64,000 nt of DNA, from assembly GCA_034766995.1 (NCBI GenBank), contig CM068316.1:21762090-21826089 (forward strand). The letters run 5' to 3'. The notes beneath the pieces are model-generated. The model had not been told where the DNA came from. It ran no database searches and worked only from the letters and a program-made list of their open reading frames with translations. Shown one piece after another: positions 13,413 through 24,705 of the stretch; the stretch's first letter is position 1; every line of letters starts with the position of its first letter. Both the position numbers and the translations under genes were made by a program. This DNA comes from Acanthacorydalis orientalis (lineage: Eukaryota; Arthropoda; Insecta; Megaloptera; Corydalidae).

Positions 13413-15034
13413 GTTAGCTGTCTACATAAAAGTATTAATTTTTTAAAATTATATTTTTGGTAAGATTATTAATCTAATTTCCAAAATTAATTAAAAACTA
13501 CTACATCAAAATAAACGAGCGTGTAAACGGTTTTTTTTCTGTGAAACCAGGGGCTCTGCCCCATACTCACTATGCTCGCCAATCCTCGAGCGGGCTTCGC
13601 TTCCCGCTCGTTGATGCTCGCTCACCCCAAACAAAAATTAACAAATTACACACACGAACCTGTGTTAAATGTAAGTCATAAAATTTTAATTGGAAAAGTT
13701 TATGAAAATTAACAATAAAATACAATGTTAAAATGTGTAACAATTTTTTTACTCTAAAGCTTCAGTGAATACAATATTTTGAATAAATGTGATCACTTTT
13801 ACATTCAAATCGTATACACCTTTCATTGTACACCGTGAGAGAGCACATACACGTAAGTAATGTCAACCAATCAAAACAGAGACCACGCGATTTCCATCAA
13901 CTAATCATTGATGATCGAAAATAGAAATGGTTAACGTGCTACTTGTTCGGTGTAACGTGAGGAGAGGCATTACGAGGAGGTAGTTTACACGAAAAATTAA
14001 AAAAAATTGTTTTATGGAAATTTATGCTGGAATTATGTTTTATACATAGAAAAAAGGTTTTGTTACATATATATGTCTAATTGCTGATTTAGTCTATACC
14101 AGAATGATTCTTAAAATTCAATTTTTAACTCTTTTTCACTGCCTTTGTCTTTTTCATTGTATTTTTGTGAAATTTTTCAATATATAGTATTAAAGCAATT
14201 AACTTAGTCACTAGCATATAAAATGTATATTTAGAATTTTAATGTATATCATAAAACAGTTCTCAGATTAAGGCACTTTCACACATGAATTATTTTACCT
14301 CACAAACCACAAAAAAAATTCTAATTAAAAACATTCAATAAATTATAATCGATCATTTTTAATTGTTACTTATGTGTATTTAGATGGCAATGCCATCATC
14401 TTTAAAGTGCCAAGGTACAGAAAAATCTGTATCTTGATAGATTTTTCTGTACCTTGAAAATAATGTAATTTATCGAATATTTTGAACAGAAAAAAGTTTT
14501 ATAGTTTATGGGGTGAAAATCTTTCTTTTCTGAAATTTAATGTATATAATTTTGAACGGTGAACACTGTTAATGTTAAATGTAAACTACTGTTATTTATA
14601 TTTGTATACATATGCAAACACATATTATTTTCATATAACTAATATTACAATAAAGAAAGTAAAAATAAAAATGTAATTAATCATGTCACCAAACTACATT
14701 CTAGTAATTTAATTTTAATAAACAAGCCTTAACTTTCTTCAGAAAGCTTAAGTTTTATTAAATAGATAAAAAAATACAACCATTTGAATCAGGATTATCT
14801 TTATTTTCTTATACAATTTCCTACAGTTACCTATATAAGGACCTAATTTCTATATTAAAATGAAATAGATACTGTAATATTTTTGAAACCATTGTCATTT
14901 TTTATGTTATGAAGAAACTAAAATATTCAGAAGTTTGTATAATAAATTTAATTTTAATACTTACCTATATTGTTGAAAACAATTAAAATAACTACTGCAC
15001 TTATAATTTGCAGAATAAATGACTTATTTGACAT
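6022..15034 (-). CDS. put: Type II activin/BMP receptor serine/threonine kinase (punt/ACVR2 family)
   Basis: Nine coding exons join in phase to 541 aa: 14965-15034, 12947-13182, 11015-11174, 10819-10946, 10118-10276, 9528-9748, 7175-7361, 6802-7071, 6022-6216, all GT-AG. Residues 1-23 form a signal peptide. The cysteine-rich ligand-binding ectodomain ends in the receptor-family box CCCEGDMCN, and a membrane segment lies at about 166-186. The kinase domain shows the glycine loop GRFGAV (228-233), VAVK Lys246, HRDFKSKN (catalytic Asp350), DFG 368-370 and GTRRYMAPE (389-397). The C-terminal exon carries [14 protein letters not shown], typical of ACVR2. In this family the type II receptor binds activin/BMP ligands at the plasma membrane and phosphorylates type I receptors. 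All key catalytic residues are present, so the gene looks functional. The start ATG follows ATCAAC and directly precedes the hydrophobic signal. Introns contain Tc1 remnants and miniature elements. Confidence 0.96.
7640..8240 (-). mobile_element. Decayed Tc1-like transposon, C-terminal part
   Basis: Lies in the intron between receptor exons at 7175-7361 and 9528-9748. Read on the minus strand, broken frames resemble the end of a Tc1 transposase: a catalytic-region remnant near 7920, then a tail resembling [11 protein letters not shown] at about 7740-7770. CTCACAAAAATGATCACACA near 7648 resembles a Tc1-type end. Multiple stops make it non-coding. Confidence 0.55.
8491..8645. repeat. Dispersed miniature-element family, copy 1
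   Basis: Shares with copies at 14275, 16424, 27285, 29214, 39905 and 52045 the order TTCACAAATGAATT, AATCAAAAATATTCAATA, GCATTTCGATAG, GATGCCATCATCCTTA and a tail near GATACAGAAACATCT. It lies in a receptor-gene intron. Its right end is unclear. Confidence 0.55.
11236..12530 (+). mobile_element. Decayed Tc1-like transposon
   Basis: Sits in the 11175-12946 intron of the receptor gene, on the opposite strand. Broken plus-strand frames follow Tc1 transposase order: GKPKRGQCL near 11620, the helix-turn-helix region around 11770-11860, [10 protein letters not shown] with the first catalytic Asp near 12055, VWRNPN near 12110 and [10 protein letters not shown] near 12150. Several stops and frameshifts occur. 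Terminal repeats were not resolved; TGGCCAAGAAAAGCATTAGG near 11238 may be the left end. Confidence 0.7.
13373..13410. repeat. (TA)n microsatellite
   Basis: About 38 bp of TA repeat within the first long intron of the receptor gene. Confidence 0.9.
13515..13995. mobile_element. Possible non-autonomous element with GC-rich hairpin end
   Basis: A segment of unusual composition in the receptor gene's second-longest intron. CGTGTAAAC near 13520 is repeated inverted as GTTTACACG near 13985. The left part holds two GC-rich hairpins, GGGGC-TCT-GCCCC near 13550 and CGAGCGGG/CCCGCTCG near 13586-13610. I saw no coding remnant, and the element boundaries and class are uncertain. Confidence 0.35.
14275..14545. 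repeat. Dispersed miniature-element family, copy 2, with 18-bp-arm hairpin
   Basis: This copy shows the full family order from CACTTTCACACATGAATT to a right end that inverts loosely onto the left. It holds a perfect inverted repeat, CAAGGTACAGAAAAATCT at 14411-14428 and its complement at 14439-14456, around a 10-base loop. Confidence 0.65.
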
Positions 15035-15368
15035 GTTGATAAATATTCTCCAAAATGAATATTTCTTAAATTACACTTTCTGATGTTATTAAAAAAAGAA
15101 ATGTTTCACTAATAATATAAAAACACATATTATATTAAATAGTTAATAAATTTTATAAAAATTAATTTAAAACTGCACCTTGAAACATTACAAACACTTT
15201 TTTATATATAAACATATACGTATATACTGAATGTATTTAAAATTTTTGGATGTGCACATATATATAAACAGTATATGTGTAGCTGTAAATATATGTTTAA
15301 ATAAACACTACTTTTTTTGTTATAACATTTTTTTACTATATTATATAATATATTTTTAATATTTTGAA

Positions 15369-15403
<35 letters not shown>

Positions 15404-15679
15404 GATTAGTTATTCACTGATGTGATGCAGATTTCTATACTTTGATACTATAGTACTTATAAAAATATATATGAAAATATCAACTAAAAATATTATTGTC
15501 TTCATATTTGAAATCAATCATGATTAATTTTGTGGCTTTACCGAAAGGATAACTAAATAGTAATAATAACTGATATTTATGTTTTTTAAACACCTATATC
15601 CAAACACCTCTATATTTTTTTACTCAATTTAAACAAAACTATAAACACATACAGTCACATTTTATTGCATTTAGAGTGA

Positions 15680-15681
<2 letters not shown>

Positions 15682-15737
<56 letters not shown>

Positions 15738-15741
15738 TACG

Positions 15742-15786
<45 letters not shown>
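15682..15786. repeat. (TA)n/(CA)n microsatellite
   Basis: Two TA blocks separated by a short CA/CATA block. Confidence 0.95.
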
Positions 15787-15793
<7 letters not shown>

Positions 15794-16423
15794 TACACTA
15801 CACAATTTACAGAAAAACATTTATTATGACTAAATATCCTACTACGTCCATTTCTTTAATTCAATATAAAATATTACAACAAATACATTTTATTTTTTGT
15901 TGTAATATTTGCTATTACTGAGCATATTTACATAATTTAAGTTGTAGTTCATTAATAATTTATTTAAAATGATAATTCATATATATTTTGGGTAACTATT
16001 TAATATATTATTTACTGCATATGGCAATAAATTAAAAGACATAAATATTTGCTTGCCATGGTTATCACACCCATTTAATCTATTTAAAACATTTCACATT
16101 TATTTATGATGTTCTGTCCATTCAGTATTTATGTACAATACACATTAATTCCATTGTTTATTACAATATTTTCACAAAAACATTTAACTTTTGACATATT
16201 TAAAACAAAAAGCAAATTACAGGAACAATTTCTCAAACAACATGGCGTTGTATTTAACATGATGTTAACACTGACATGATAAAAATTTCTACTAGCACAG
16301 AAATTAGGGTTTTCAATGTGCTACTATTTTTGTTCGAATTTTATATTGTAGATTCTTGTACTTATGTTGTAGATTGTATTAATTTTAAAAATCTAGAATA
16401 CTCACTTAAATTTCTTTAAGACA

Positions 16424-16510
16424 AAATTTTTTTGGACAAAAATGCTCAATAATTAATTAGTGAATATTTTTTATTGTTGCTCATGTACATAGATAAAGTA
16501 TCTTCATGTA
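16424..16510. repeat. Dispersed miniature-element family, copy 3 (partial), fused to a palindrome
   Basis: GGACAAAAATGCTCAATAATTAAT and TATTGTTGCTCATGTACAT follow the central family consensus. The segment then runs into TAGATAAAGTATCTTC flanked by TGTACAT and ATGTACA, a near-palindrome related to 33773-33805. Confidence 0.45.
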
Positions 16511-16569
16511 CATTGCAATAAGAGTACTATCCAGGATCATCAATTTGAACTCTCTGGTTAAATTATTGT

Positions 16570-17707
16570 TTAACCCCTTAACCTACGATTTAGATTCGAA
16601 GATGTTGGGCCGAAATCGTATACAAGCTCGCGCAGCGTTCGGGTAATTCGCACGACTTGTGTAACACGCTGATCGGGCCAATCGTAAACATGACGGGCAT
16701 CGCCCGTGGTAGGACGATCGCGGTTTGTAGATAGCACAGACAAGGCTCGTGATGTATTTCTGTTATCTTTTCGGATCGTGATCAGTGTCAAGTTATTCTT
16801 GGTCACATTCGCACGTCGAAATTTACGTTCGTAAATTCTAGAAAAGCAACCCCAGAAGATGTTCTCAAGAAAGAGATTTCGTGATGAAAGCAGTGAGAAT
16901 TGTGCTGATAATTTTGCTAACAAAAGTGACAGTAGTGACGATATATGTCGAGTTCGAAGAAAGTGTGGCCGATTAGTTATTGATGATACATCCGATGACG
17001 ATCAACTACCAGAGTCCTGGCCTTGGAAGGAAATAAGAAATAGTCCAAAAATCTGGGACTATACGATGACTCCTGGCCTTACAGAGGGAGCCTTATGTCA
17101 ATTAGGAGGAAGTGGAGAAGAATTTGATATATTTAATCTAATATTTGATGACATATTTTGGAACAATATTGTGACCGAAACTAACCAGTATGCAGATCAA
17201 ATACGAGAAAATCCACATAGAACATGAGAAATCGACGACGCCTGGTTTCCTGTAGACTCTACCGAAATGAAAAGATATTTCGCCTTGACCATTATAATGT
17301 CACAGGTAAAATAACCAAGAATCCAAATGTATTGGTCGAAGAGGGCTGTTATCGAAACGCCCATATTTAGAAAATCAATGCCTTTGAAGAGATATCTACA
17401 AATTACAAGGTTTTTGCATTTCTCAAACAATAATCTGGTTGCCAATGCCGATAAAATGAGCAAGATTAAACCTGTTATTAATTTTTTGAATCAAAAATTT
17501 AAAGAAGTGTATATAATGAAAAAAGACATTTCTATTGATGACATTTTGTAATAAACAATTTTGCATCAGGCTGTAATTGCATATCAAATATTCCACGTAA
17601 TATTCACTTCTGGCCCGATCACCGTACGCGGGCTATGCCCGTAATATTTACGTTTGGCCCGACCATCGTACGCGGGCTCTGCCCGTCATTGTAGGTTAAG
17701 GAGTTAA
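16570..17707 (+). mobile_element. piggyBac-type transposon, internally deleted
   Basis: The ends are TTAACCCCTTAACCTAC (16570-16586) and an inverted copy with one mismatch (17691-17707), each starting with the TTAA that piggyBac elements use as target. The element is 1138 bp, about half an autonomous piggyBac. GC-rich subterminal repeats are present: two tandem copies of a roughly 44-bp unit at 17599-17685 containing CGTACGCGGGCT.TGCCCG, and related inverted sequence at about 16665-16705. The interior holds a truncated transposase. It is non-autonomous but its ends look intact enough to be mobilised in trans (inference). Confidence 0.88.
16859..17551 (+). pseudogene. Truncated piggyBac transposase
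   Basis: The first frame (16859-17227) begins MFSRKRFRDESSEN, an acidic, Ser-rich N-terminus typical of piggyBac transposases, and continues into the family block DIFNLIFDDIFWNNIV. A stop at 17225-17227 follows, then the frame continues with DAWFPVDSTEMKRYFALTI. After a break, 17327-17551 encodes YWSKRAVIETPIFRKSMP and FLHFSNNN, again piggyBac-like, and ends at a TAA before the catalytic Asp residues of the DDE core. The C-terminal half and its cysteine-rich domain are missing. Not functional as a transposase. Confidence 0.85.
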
Positions 17708-17769
17708 TTATATTATTAAATAATTTTTTAATTATATAATTGTAAGCTATATTATACATACATACATAT

Positions 17770-17802
<33 letters not shown>

Positions 17803-18363
17803 ATATACACACACATAAAAAATCATACATGCATACATACACACACACACACATTATATATATATATATATCATACATACATACCTACACAAATATGTAT
17901 ATTTTCGAAATCACTTTCATCATTAGAAGAGATGGTCAGTGCATCAGATCTGCACGGTAAAGACAATGGTTCTTCACAAACAGAATTAGCGTTAATTTTT
18001 CCTCTGATAATGTAATCGGTGATTAAAATTTGCGATGATGATTTTACTAATTTTTATGCAGTTATGTTCATATTTAAACGATTGTTACCGGTCATTTACT
18101 CTTTATTTACTGTGACCTTGTCTAACATAGGCTGATCTTCTACAAGTAATAAGCAAAGAGTAAGTTCATTTTGGTCACTAAAGAACTTATTCATGGCATC
18201 TATTGCACAAAATGACTAAAATTACATTGTTTCAGCTACATTAGACACTAAATACTTTTACATGTTCACTTCACTATGAAACAAAATGAATTACTAAACT
18301 TATCACTAAGTATTGTTTTAATGTGCCCGTACAATTTTTAAAATTTACTTGTTCACAGAACCA

Positions 18364-18413
<50 letters not shown>

Positions 18414-18585
18414 GTGTATATATACATACATATAACATGTTTAAAAAACTAAATTAAACACTACTTCAAAAATCATATTACAATATTACAATTTCAAATA
18501 ATAATGATTCTTATATAACTATTATTTTTATTATATACATTTTACAAATTATTATTATATATTAACATAAATCAATAAACATATA
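17708..18585. other. Spacer between piggyBac and TMUB gene
   Basis: Contains CA/TA microsatellites near 17760-17890 and 18365-18411. On the minus strand, 17880-18060 is open and reads EEPLSLPCRSDALTISSNDE, an acidic Ser-rich segment that could be a transposase N-terminal remnant, but nothing around it supports a gene. Confidence 0.45.
18527..18532 (-). terminator. Candidate polyadenylation signal of TMUB gene
   Basis: AATAAA on the minus strand about 54 nt past the stop codon. In such AT-rich DNA the motif occurs often by chance. Confidence 0.3.
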
Positions 18586-21500
18586 TTATATAATGGTTGC
18601 TGCTACAGTTTCCACTGCATGATCTGCTTGGGTATTACCTGAATTTGAATGCACTGGAGTAACCGGAAAAAATAAACCAATTGTCAATAAAGTAAATATA
18701 CCAGTTAAGCACACAAGACCAACAGTTGCTGTTACAGTAAAAAGATGTGCATACTCATATCTGAAAAAATAGTTCACTATACATTCAATCATTTCATTTA
18801 ATAAGTTAACTTTTTATCATTTTAAAAAAAATTAATTATTTGTACCTATAAATGTTTAATATTTTTTACTATATTGAGTATATATTTACCTGAAATACCA
18901 AACAGTAGTAAGGATAAATGTGGTAAGTACAAATAATAAATTTCCCAAATTCCAATGAAGGTTATCATTATCACGTTGCATTCTTAAATGTCTGTGCATA
19001 GAGGGTAAACTTTCGGATTGAATATTACTGTTAGTATTTAAAGCTTCATTAGTCGATGAAACTGTTGCAGATACAGGTGCTTGATGAACAAGACAATGAA
19101 CCACACAATTATCAAACAATCCATATCTTTCTAATGTTTCATTATCTTCTCTTAAAACTTGGCCATTAAATATAAGTCTAACTAACTTACATGCAGCTAA
19201 TTCAACTTCGAAATGTCGTCTAAAATATAACTTTTAATCACTTTTAATGTAAAAGAACGTGTATTTGTAAAAAATCAACTTTTTTCATAAACATATTAAT
19301 ATGCAATATAAAATTACTAATTAATTAGTATGTATATATGTATGTATTCATGTGAATATATGAATGTATGATATATTAATATATGCATGTACAGGTGTTT
19401 TATGAACTTAGGCCTATTTTTTTAAGAATTTTTAAATAAAACAATTTTTTTATAGATCATTTATTTAACTTGTGGGATTAAGTATGAAAAATAATGTGGT
19501 ATCGGCCAAATGGCAACATCTAACCGTGCTCAAATAAAGAGCTCTTTCAATCCCATTTTTCATGACTTTTCCACATATTTCTGATGATATTTGAGTGATT
19601 TCTTGTTGAATTTTACTGACATTAGCGTAGATCCTTTTCTTTAAGTAGACCCCCTCCCAAAAATATCTGGCACAATCAAATTAGGTGATCAAGGTGGTCA
19701 ATTTATGTGGCCAAATTTTGAAATTATTTGGCCAGGAAATGCATTATCTAAAATTTGTATTGTAACGTGAGCTGTGTGCAATGTGGCACCATTCTATTGA
19801 AACTATGTACTATACATTTTACTCATTAATTTGAAGAACAAAGAAGTTTTGCAGTATTGCACGATTTCATTCACCAGTGAAAGTGACAATATTTCCATTA
19901 GCTTCTTCAAAAAAAAATTATCCATTGATGCCACCAGCCCAAATTGCACACCAAACAGTCACTCTATGAGGGTGAAGAGACTGCTCATGGATCAGTCTTG
20001 GGTTTTCCGATCTCCAATAATAGCTGTTTTGTTTGTTTACATATCCACACATGTTGAAATGAGCTTCATCACTCATGATTAATTTTTTAAAAAAATTGGA
20101 GTTGTCAATATTGAACTGTAACATCTTATTACTTTATTCTCAATGGCGTTCATGGTCATTTCCTTTAAATTGACCATTCAGCATGAGTTGAAATACCTAT
20201 TTTTTTTGTGCACGACATTTAATGGAGGTGCCTGGATTTTCACCAATACTTTCACAGCATCAACGTTTGTGGCGTAAGTACTGTACGAGCTCTAACAGGG
20301 TAAATCTTCCACTGTATACCGCGTTTCAAAATTTTTAATTATATACTGTATTTTTGATTTTGCAGGAACATGATGTGCATCAAAAAAAAACCCATAATTT
20401 TCTTTAATTATCAAAATTAAGTTTTGATAATATGTAATTGTTTCATTATAGAGAGAATTCATATGTAAAGAGTTAATACACAATTATAGTTAAAATTACT
20501 GTCTGTAATTTTATGATCAAATAAAGAAAACCTCATTATATGATAGTTTCATTGTATACATATATACATACATATACATACATACATACATATATATATA
20601 TGAATTTTATTGCAGAACAAAAAAGTTTCATGTATTTTTTTAACTTTAATAATTTAAAAAATGAAGATAAATAATATTAGTATGATACCTTTTAAATTCA
20701 CCTAATTGCTCTTGCAAACTTCCTTGAACTAATTTTAAATCATCATTTAAATATTTTAATTTAATGCGTATATGATTTACATTTTGTTTCAATGATGGTT
20801 GAGATTTAATTGTAGTTTCAGATGAACCTTCTTTAGATATATCAATATTTTCTTTATTTTTACATACATTACTCTCAGAATTTGTATTGGATGTATGAGC
20901 TTCAGACTGATCTATATGAGCAAATAAAAACTTGTTTCATTTAAAAAGATTTCAATTAATTCTACAATAATATGAGGGCGGTTTGAATAGTAACTTGGTT
21001 CATGTACTAGCTGACGGAGAGATGGACAGCTGTATGTTTTCATTCAGTTGTCCTTTTTAGTAATGCATGTGAAGTTGCAAGTTATTCCGCCATTAATTCT
21101 TCAGTTGTTTCAACACAAGCATTTCATGCAAAGGTGTAAAATGGATAAAATCGGAGTTTGAAGTGATTCATTCTTTTTTCAGAAGAGAAAATAGCAAACA
21201 AAATCCATGAGAGGATATCATACACTGAGCAAATCTTGTTCTTCCTATGAAACCAGTCAATTTTGAGTGAATGAATTTAAAAGTGGTATAAAGAGCATCA
21301 AAGATGTACCATGTACGATATGATTTTATCTAACAGGCGAGTGAAGGTAAGAGAGATAGCAAAGATCTTAAGCATCTTAACTGAGCAAATGCTTTTCATT
21401 TTGCATGATGAATTGCATATGAAAAAACTTTCCGCAAGATGGATGTCGCATTTGCTCACTGCAGAGCGAAAATGAGTTTGTATACAAATATCGACCGACT

Positions 21501-22957
21501 TTTTGAAACTGTTTAAGGAGAATCTAACAGATTTCATCTGGCGTTTTGTAACCATGGATGAATCTTGGATTCACCATTGCCCAACAGAATTGAAAACGCA
21601 ATCAAAACAGTGGACTGAGTGTGGTAAAATGGCTATAAAGAAAGTAAAGATGGTTCACTCAGCTGAAAAAGTGATGGCATCAGTTTTCTAGGATACAAAA
21701 GGAATTCTCTTGATTAACTATCTTCTGAAGAGAAAAACAATTACAAGTCAATACTACGTAGCACTTTTGGAAAAGTTGAAGGCAGCAATCATGGAAAAAT
21801 GGTCCATAATGACCAAGAAAAGTGTTGTTTCATTATGACAATGCACCAGCATATTCAAGCCTTATCACTCAGCAAAAATTGGCTGAACTGAAGTTTGAAA
21901 TCCTTCCGTATCCACCGTATTCATCTGATTTATCTCCCTTGGACTTCTATTTGCTCCCAAAACTAAAAATTTTCCTACCTGGAAAGCGATTTGGGTTGAA
22001 TGAAGATGGGATAGAGGCTACAAATCACTATTTTGAGAACCTCAAATAAACCCACTTCCGGAAGCTGGAGAAACATTGGAGCAAATGCGCTGAAGTTCAA
22101 GCAGATTATGTTAACAAATAACGTACTTTGAAACTGAAGTTGTTGTCTCTAATATCAAAACAAATTACTCTTCAAACTGCTGTCATATACATAGACACAC
22201 ACACAAATATATATTTTACATAAAACATAAACTAAGATTTTTAATAAAACACAAAATAGTCTTACTTTGAAAGAATGCTAATCGTCTTTTTCTAATTACA
22301 TTTGGTTCTGAATCCATTATCTCAACAATATTATTTTGTTCTTCTTCCTCAGAAATTCTCTCTATCTGCAAATTATCATTTTCTTGTTCTTCACATACAT
22401 TATTTACAGAATTTTCATCTGAATTCATTCTTACATTTTGAGTACCACTATTCATTTCATTATTTTCTTCTCCAGAGCCTGCACTATTATTCTGTGTTAT
22501 TGAAATTACAGGCGATGACTGTTCGGTTGTTGTACGAGTTCTATGTTCAAAAATTAATACTGTTCGTATTAATGGTCGTTGTGCTAATCCTGTTGACCAC
22601 CATGCTAAAGCAGCTAAAATAAATCAGTTCAGATGGATGCAATAAATTCCTATGAAAGTTCAATCAATCACAAAAAAAAGGATATAAACATTTATAGTAC
22701 ACATTTTTAAATTTTATTCAAGTTAAAAATTTTCAAAACTTAATTTATAATTTAATTTTTAAGTAGAAAACTTACTATAATAAACAACTGAATCTACCCT
22801 TATTCTCTTAAAAATATATACTATACTATTTATATTTTCGTTATTAAAAAACTAAACTTCTTAAAAGTATGTCAAAGCCTACCTATGACTAACTTTTAGA
22901 ACATTTTTAATTCAAAATATATGATTAATACAAGCCACATCTTTACGGTCTAAATAA

Positions 22958-23023
<66 letters not shown>

Positions 23024-23872
23024 ACACACTTAAAGCATAAAAATAGTATGTTACTTTAAAAATAATTATGTTAATTAAAACAATAATATTTTGGCTGAAG
23101 TTCCAAAAACTCTTAATACAAAATTCACTTTAAATTTAGTAATTTTTTTTTTAACTTTATATATATATATATATATATGCAGTTCTTTAAACAATTTGTC
23201 ATGACTACTAAAGTAAGTCAAATACTTCAATAAAAAAAAGGACAAAAAAATTAGGCTACGCCAACTCAATTAACATAAAATCAGGTCAAATAAATCACAT
23301 CATTTATACTTACACATTTCACTGTACATATGACATATGAGAAACTGTATTCAGAATATATATTTAATATCTTCTTAAAAAACTAATCTTCGGGTAATGC
23401 TATATACATAACCTAATCTTATTTAGCCTTATCTTACCGAATTACATATAATAGCTGTTTGACCTGCTATAACCTATCCTCTAGTAACCTGATTTATTTT
23501 TGCAATTACTCAAATATATTAATACTCTCAGATAACTGCAAAAACAATTCTGATTTAAATATAGCGTTACTCAAATATCAACTTTGTAATAATTTAAACA
23601 CATTATACTCATTTTATTATTGCAAAAAATATTTTAAAAAGCAATAAAAATCATATAAGTATTGACGGTTTTTATTAAGAGAAATAATTTATTTTTAATG
23701 GTATCATTTAAAATACTTGAAATATGAATTAAAAAACGACTAAGATAATAATTTAAATACATTTGAAATAAAACACAAGTAATCAGAGTGGTAGTAAAAT
23801 CACTCATGCTAAAATTAATTTCAAATTTTAAAATATTTAGACAAAAATATAATTGTAAATTGTTTATACTAC

Positions 23873-23939
<67 letters not shown>

Positions 23940-24306
23940 TATTGTCAACAATAATTAAATGTATTTATTCCTTCAATATACTTCCTAATAAAATATATTT
24001 GATTCAATACTGACTTGCAATAATTACTTTAAAATACAAATTACGTTTTGAAATTCAATTTGTTTTATAACAAACTAGATTTAATAATAATTTTTTTAAA
24101 AAAATGTTAAATAAATAAAATTAAATTCAACCCCATTTTTAGCTACATAAAAAAATTTACATCCTTTTTTATGTTATAAAATAACAATTAAAATGTGTAG
24201 AATTATAGTTCAATGAAATTAATCATACATGTATACCTATGGAAATAATTAGCAGTATGAGAAAAAATTTGGTTACTTCATCACCAATTCCTTCTATCAG
24301 TGACAT
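18586..24306 (-). CDS. Tmub: Transmembrane and ubiquitin-like domain protein (TMUB1/2 family)
   Basis: Five exons join in phase to 381 aa: 24237-24306, 22266-22613, 20689-20911, 18890-19219, 18586-18760. An N-terminal hydrophobic helix lies at about 13-30. A long acidic, low-complexity linker (about 60-185) follows, then a ubiquitin-like fold at about 187-260 starting IRIKLKYLNDDLKLV and containing LVRLIFNGQVLREDNETLERYG. Two membrane segments at the C-terminus (NLLFVLTTFILTTVWYF, then a helix after YEYAHLF) give the TMUB layout. Vertebrate TMUB proteins are ER-associated degradation and vesicle-trafficking cofactors; that role here is by family only. It is longer than human TMUB1 because of the linker. 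HERPUD was considered, but the N-terminal helix plus two C-terminal helices favours TMUB. Introns 2 and 3 hold mariner and another transposase remnant. Confidence 0.88.
19395..20345 (-). mobile_element. Decayed Tc1/mariner-superfamily element in TMUB intron
   Basis: Minus-strand remnant of a DDE transposase. The clearest block (19918-20124) reads FFKKLIMSDEAHFNMCGYVN, then SENPRLIHEQ and VTVWCAIWAGG, a pattern of insect Tc1/IS630-like transposases in which the Asp of MSDEAHF is the first catalytic residue. Downstream pieces near 19530-19800 are broken by stops. Ends not defined. Confidence 0.65.
20973..22186 (+). mobile_element. Decayed mariner element in TMUB intron 2
   Basis: Imperfect terminal inverted repeats: TGAGGGCGGTTTGAATAG at the left and TGACAGCAGTTTGAAGAG when the right end is complemented, with flanking TA. 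The length (1.2 kb) fits mariner. Broken plus-strand frames show the DD34D triad: FVTMDESWIHH near 21550, HYDNAPAYSS near 21830 and YPPYSSDLSPLDFYLLP near 21915. At least three stops or frameshifts inactivate it. It is inserted antisense to the host gene. Confidence 0.88.
22963..23014. repeat. (TA)n microsatellite
   Basis: About 50 bp of TA repeat followed by CA units, within TMUB intron 1. Confidence 0.95.
23874..23932. repeat. (TA)n microsatellite
   Basis: About 58 bp of TA repeat within TMUB intron 1. Confidence 0.95.
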
Positions 24307-24705
24307 GTTAAATTATAAACATTTATAACACTTTCAATCACACAATATGAGCGAAAACAATTAATACAGAGTATCGATCACAACTAAATAGCAATAAACA
24401 ATAAAATGAAACTATAATTGAATATATAATTTCTTCTAGTACACATTAAATAACATTGATAGCTTTTCAAATGACAGTGATCGTATTTATCATGTACAGT
24501 ATAGATTAAAATATTACTAGTCAAGAATGTGCCAACTTAATAGGACATTTTTTAATTGCCAAGAAAATTCATGAATAGTTCTTTATATTTTTCAGACTTT
24601 TAGGTTTATTTATTAATAGTTGGTAGAATTGAAAAACGTTGAAAAATATTTAAAAAGTTTTATTTGTGTCAACAAGTTCTTACTTTCTTAAAACATTGCT
24701 TTAAA
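24307..24705. promoter_or_regulatory. Shared head-to-head 5' region of TMUB and POC1 genes
   Basis: Only 399 bp separate the TMUB start codon (minus, 24306) from the POC1 start codon (plus, 24706), so both 5' UTRs and core promoters must fit here or overlap. A bidirectional promoter is inferred from spacing alone. No TATA box can be trusted in this AT-rich sequence. Confidence 0.6.

Larger units (their letters stand above)
15035..16569. other. Receptor-gene 5' flank, repeat-rich, no gene seen
   Basis: Upstream of the receptor start codon on the minus strand. Contains TA repeats (15371-15401, 15682-15786), AT-rich unique sequence and a partial family element near 16424-16510. 5' UTR exons of the receptor may lie here but cannot be placed from sequence. 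Confidence 0.5.
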
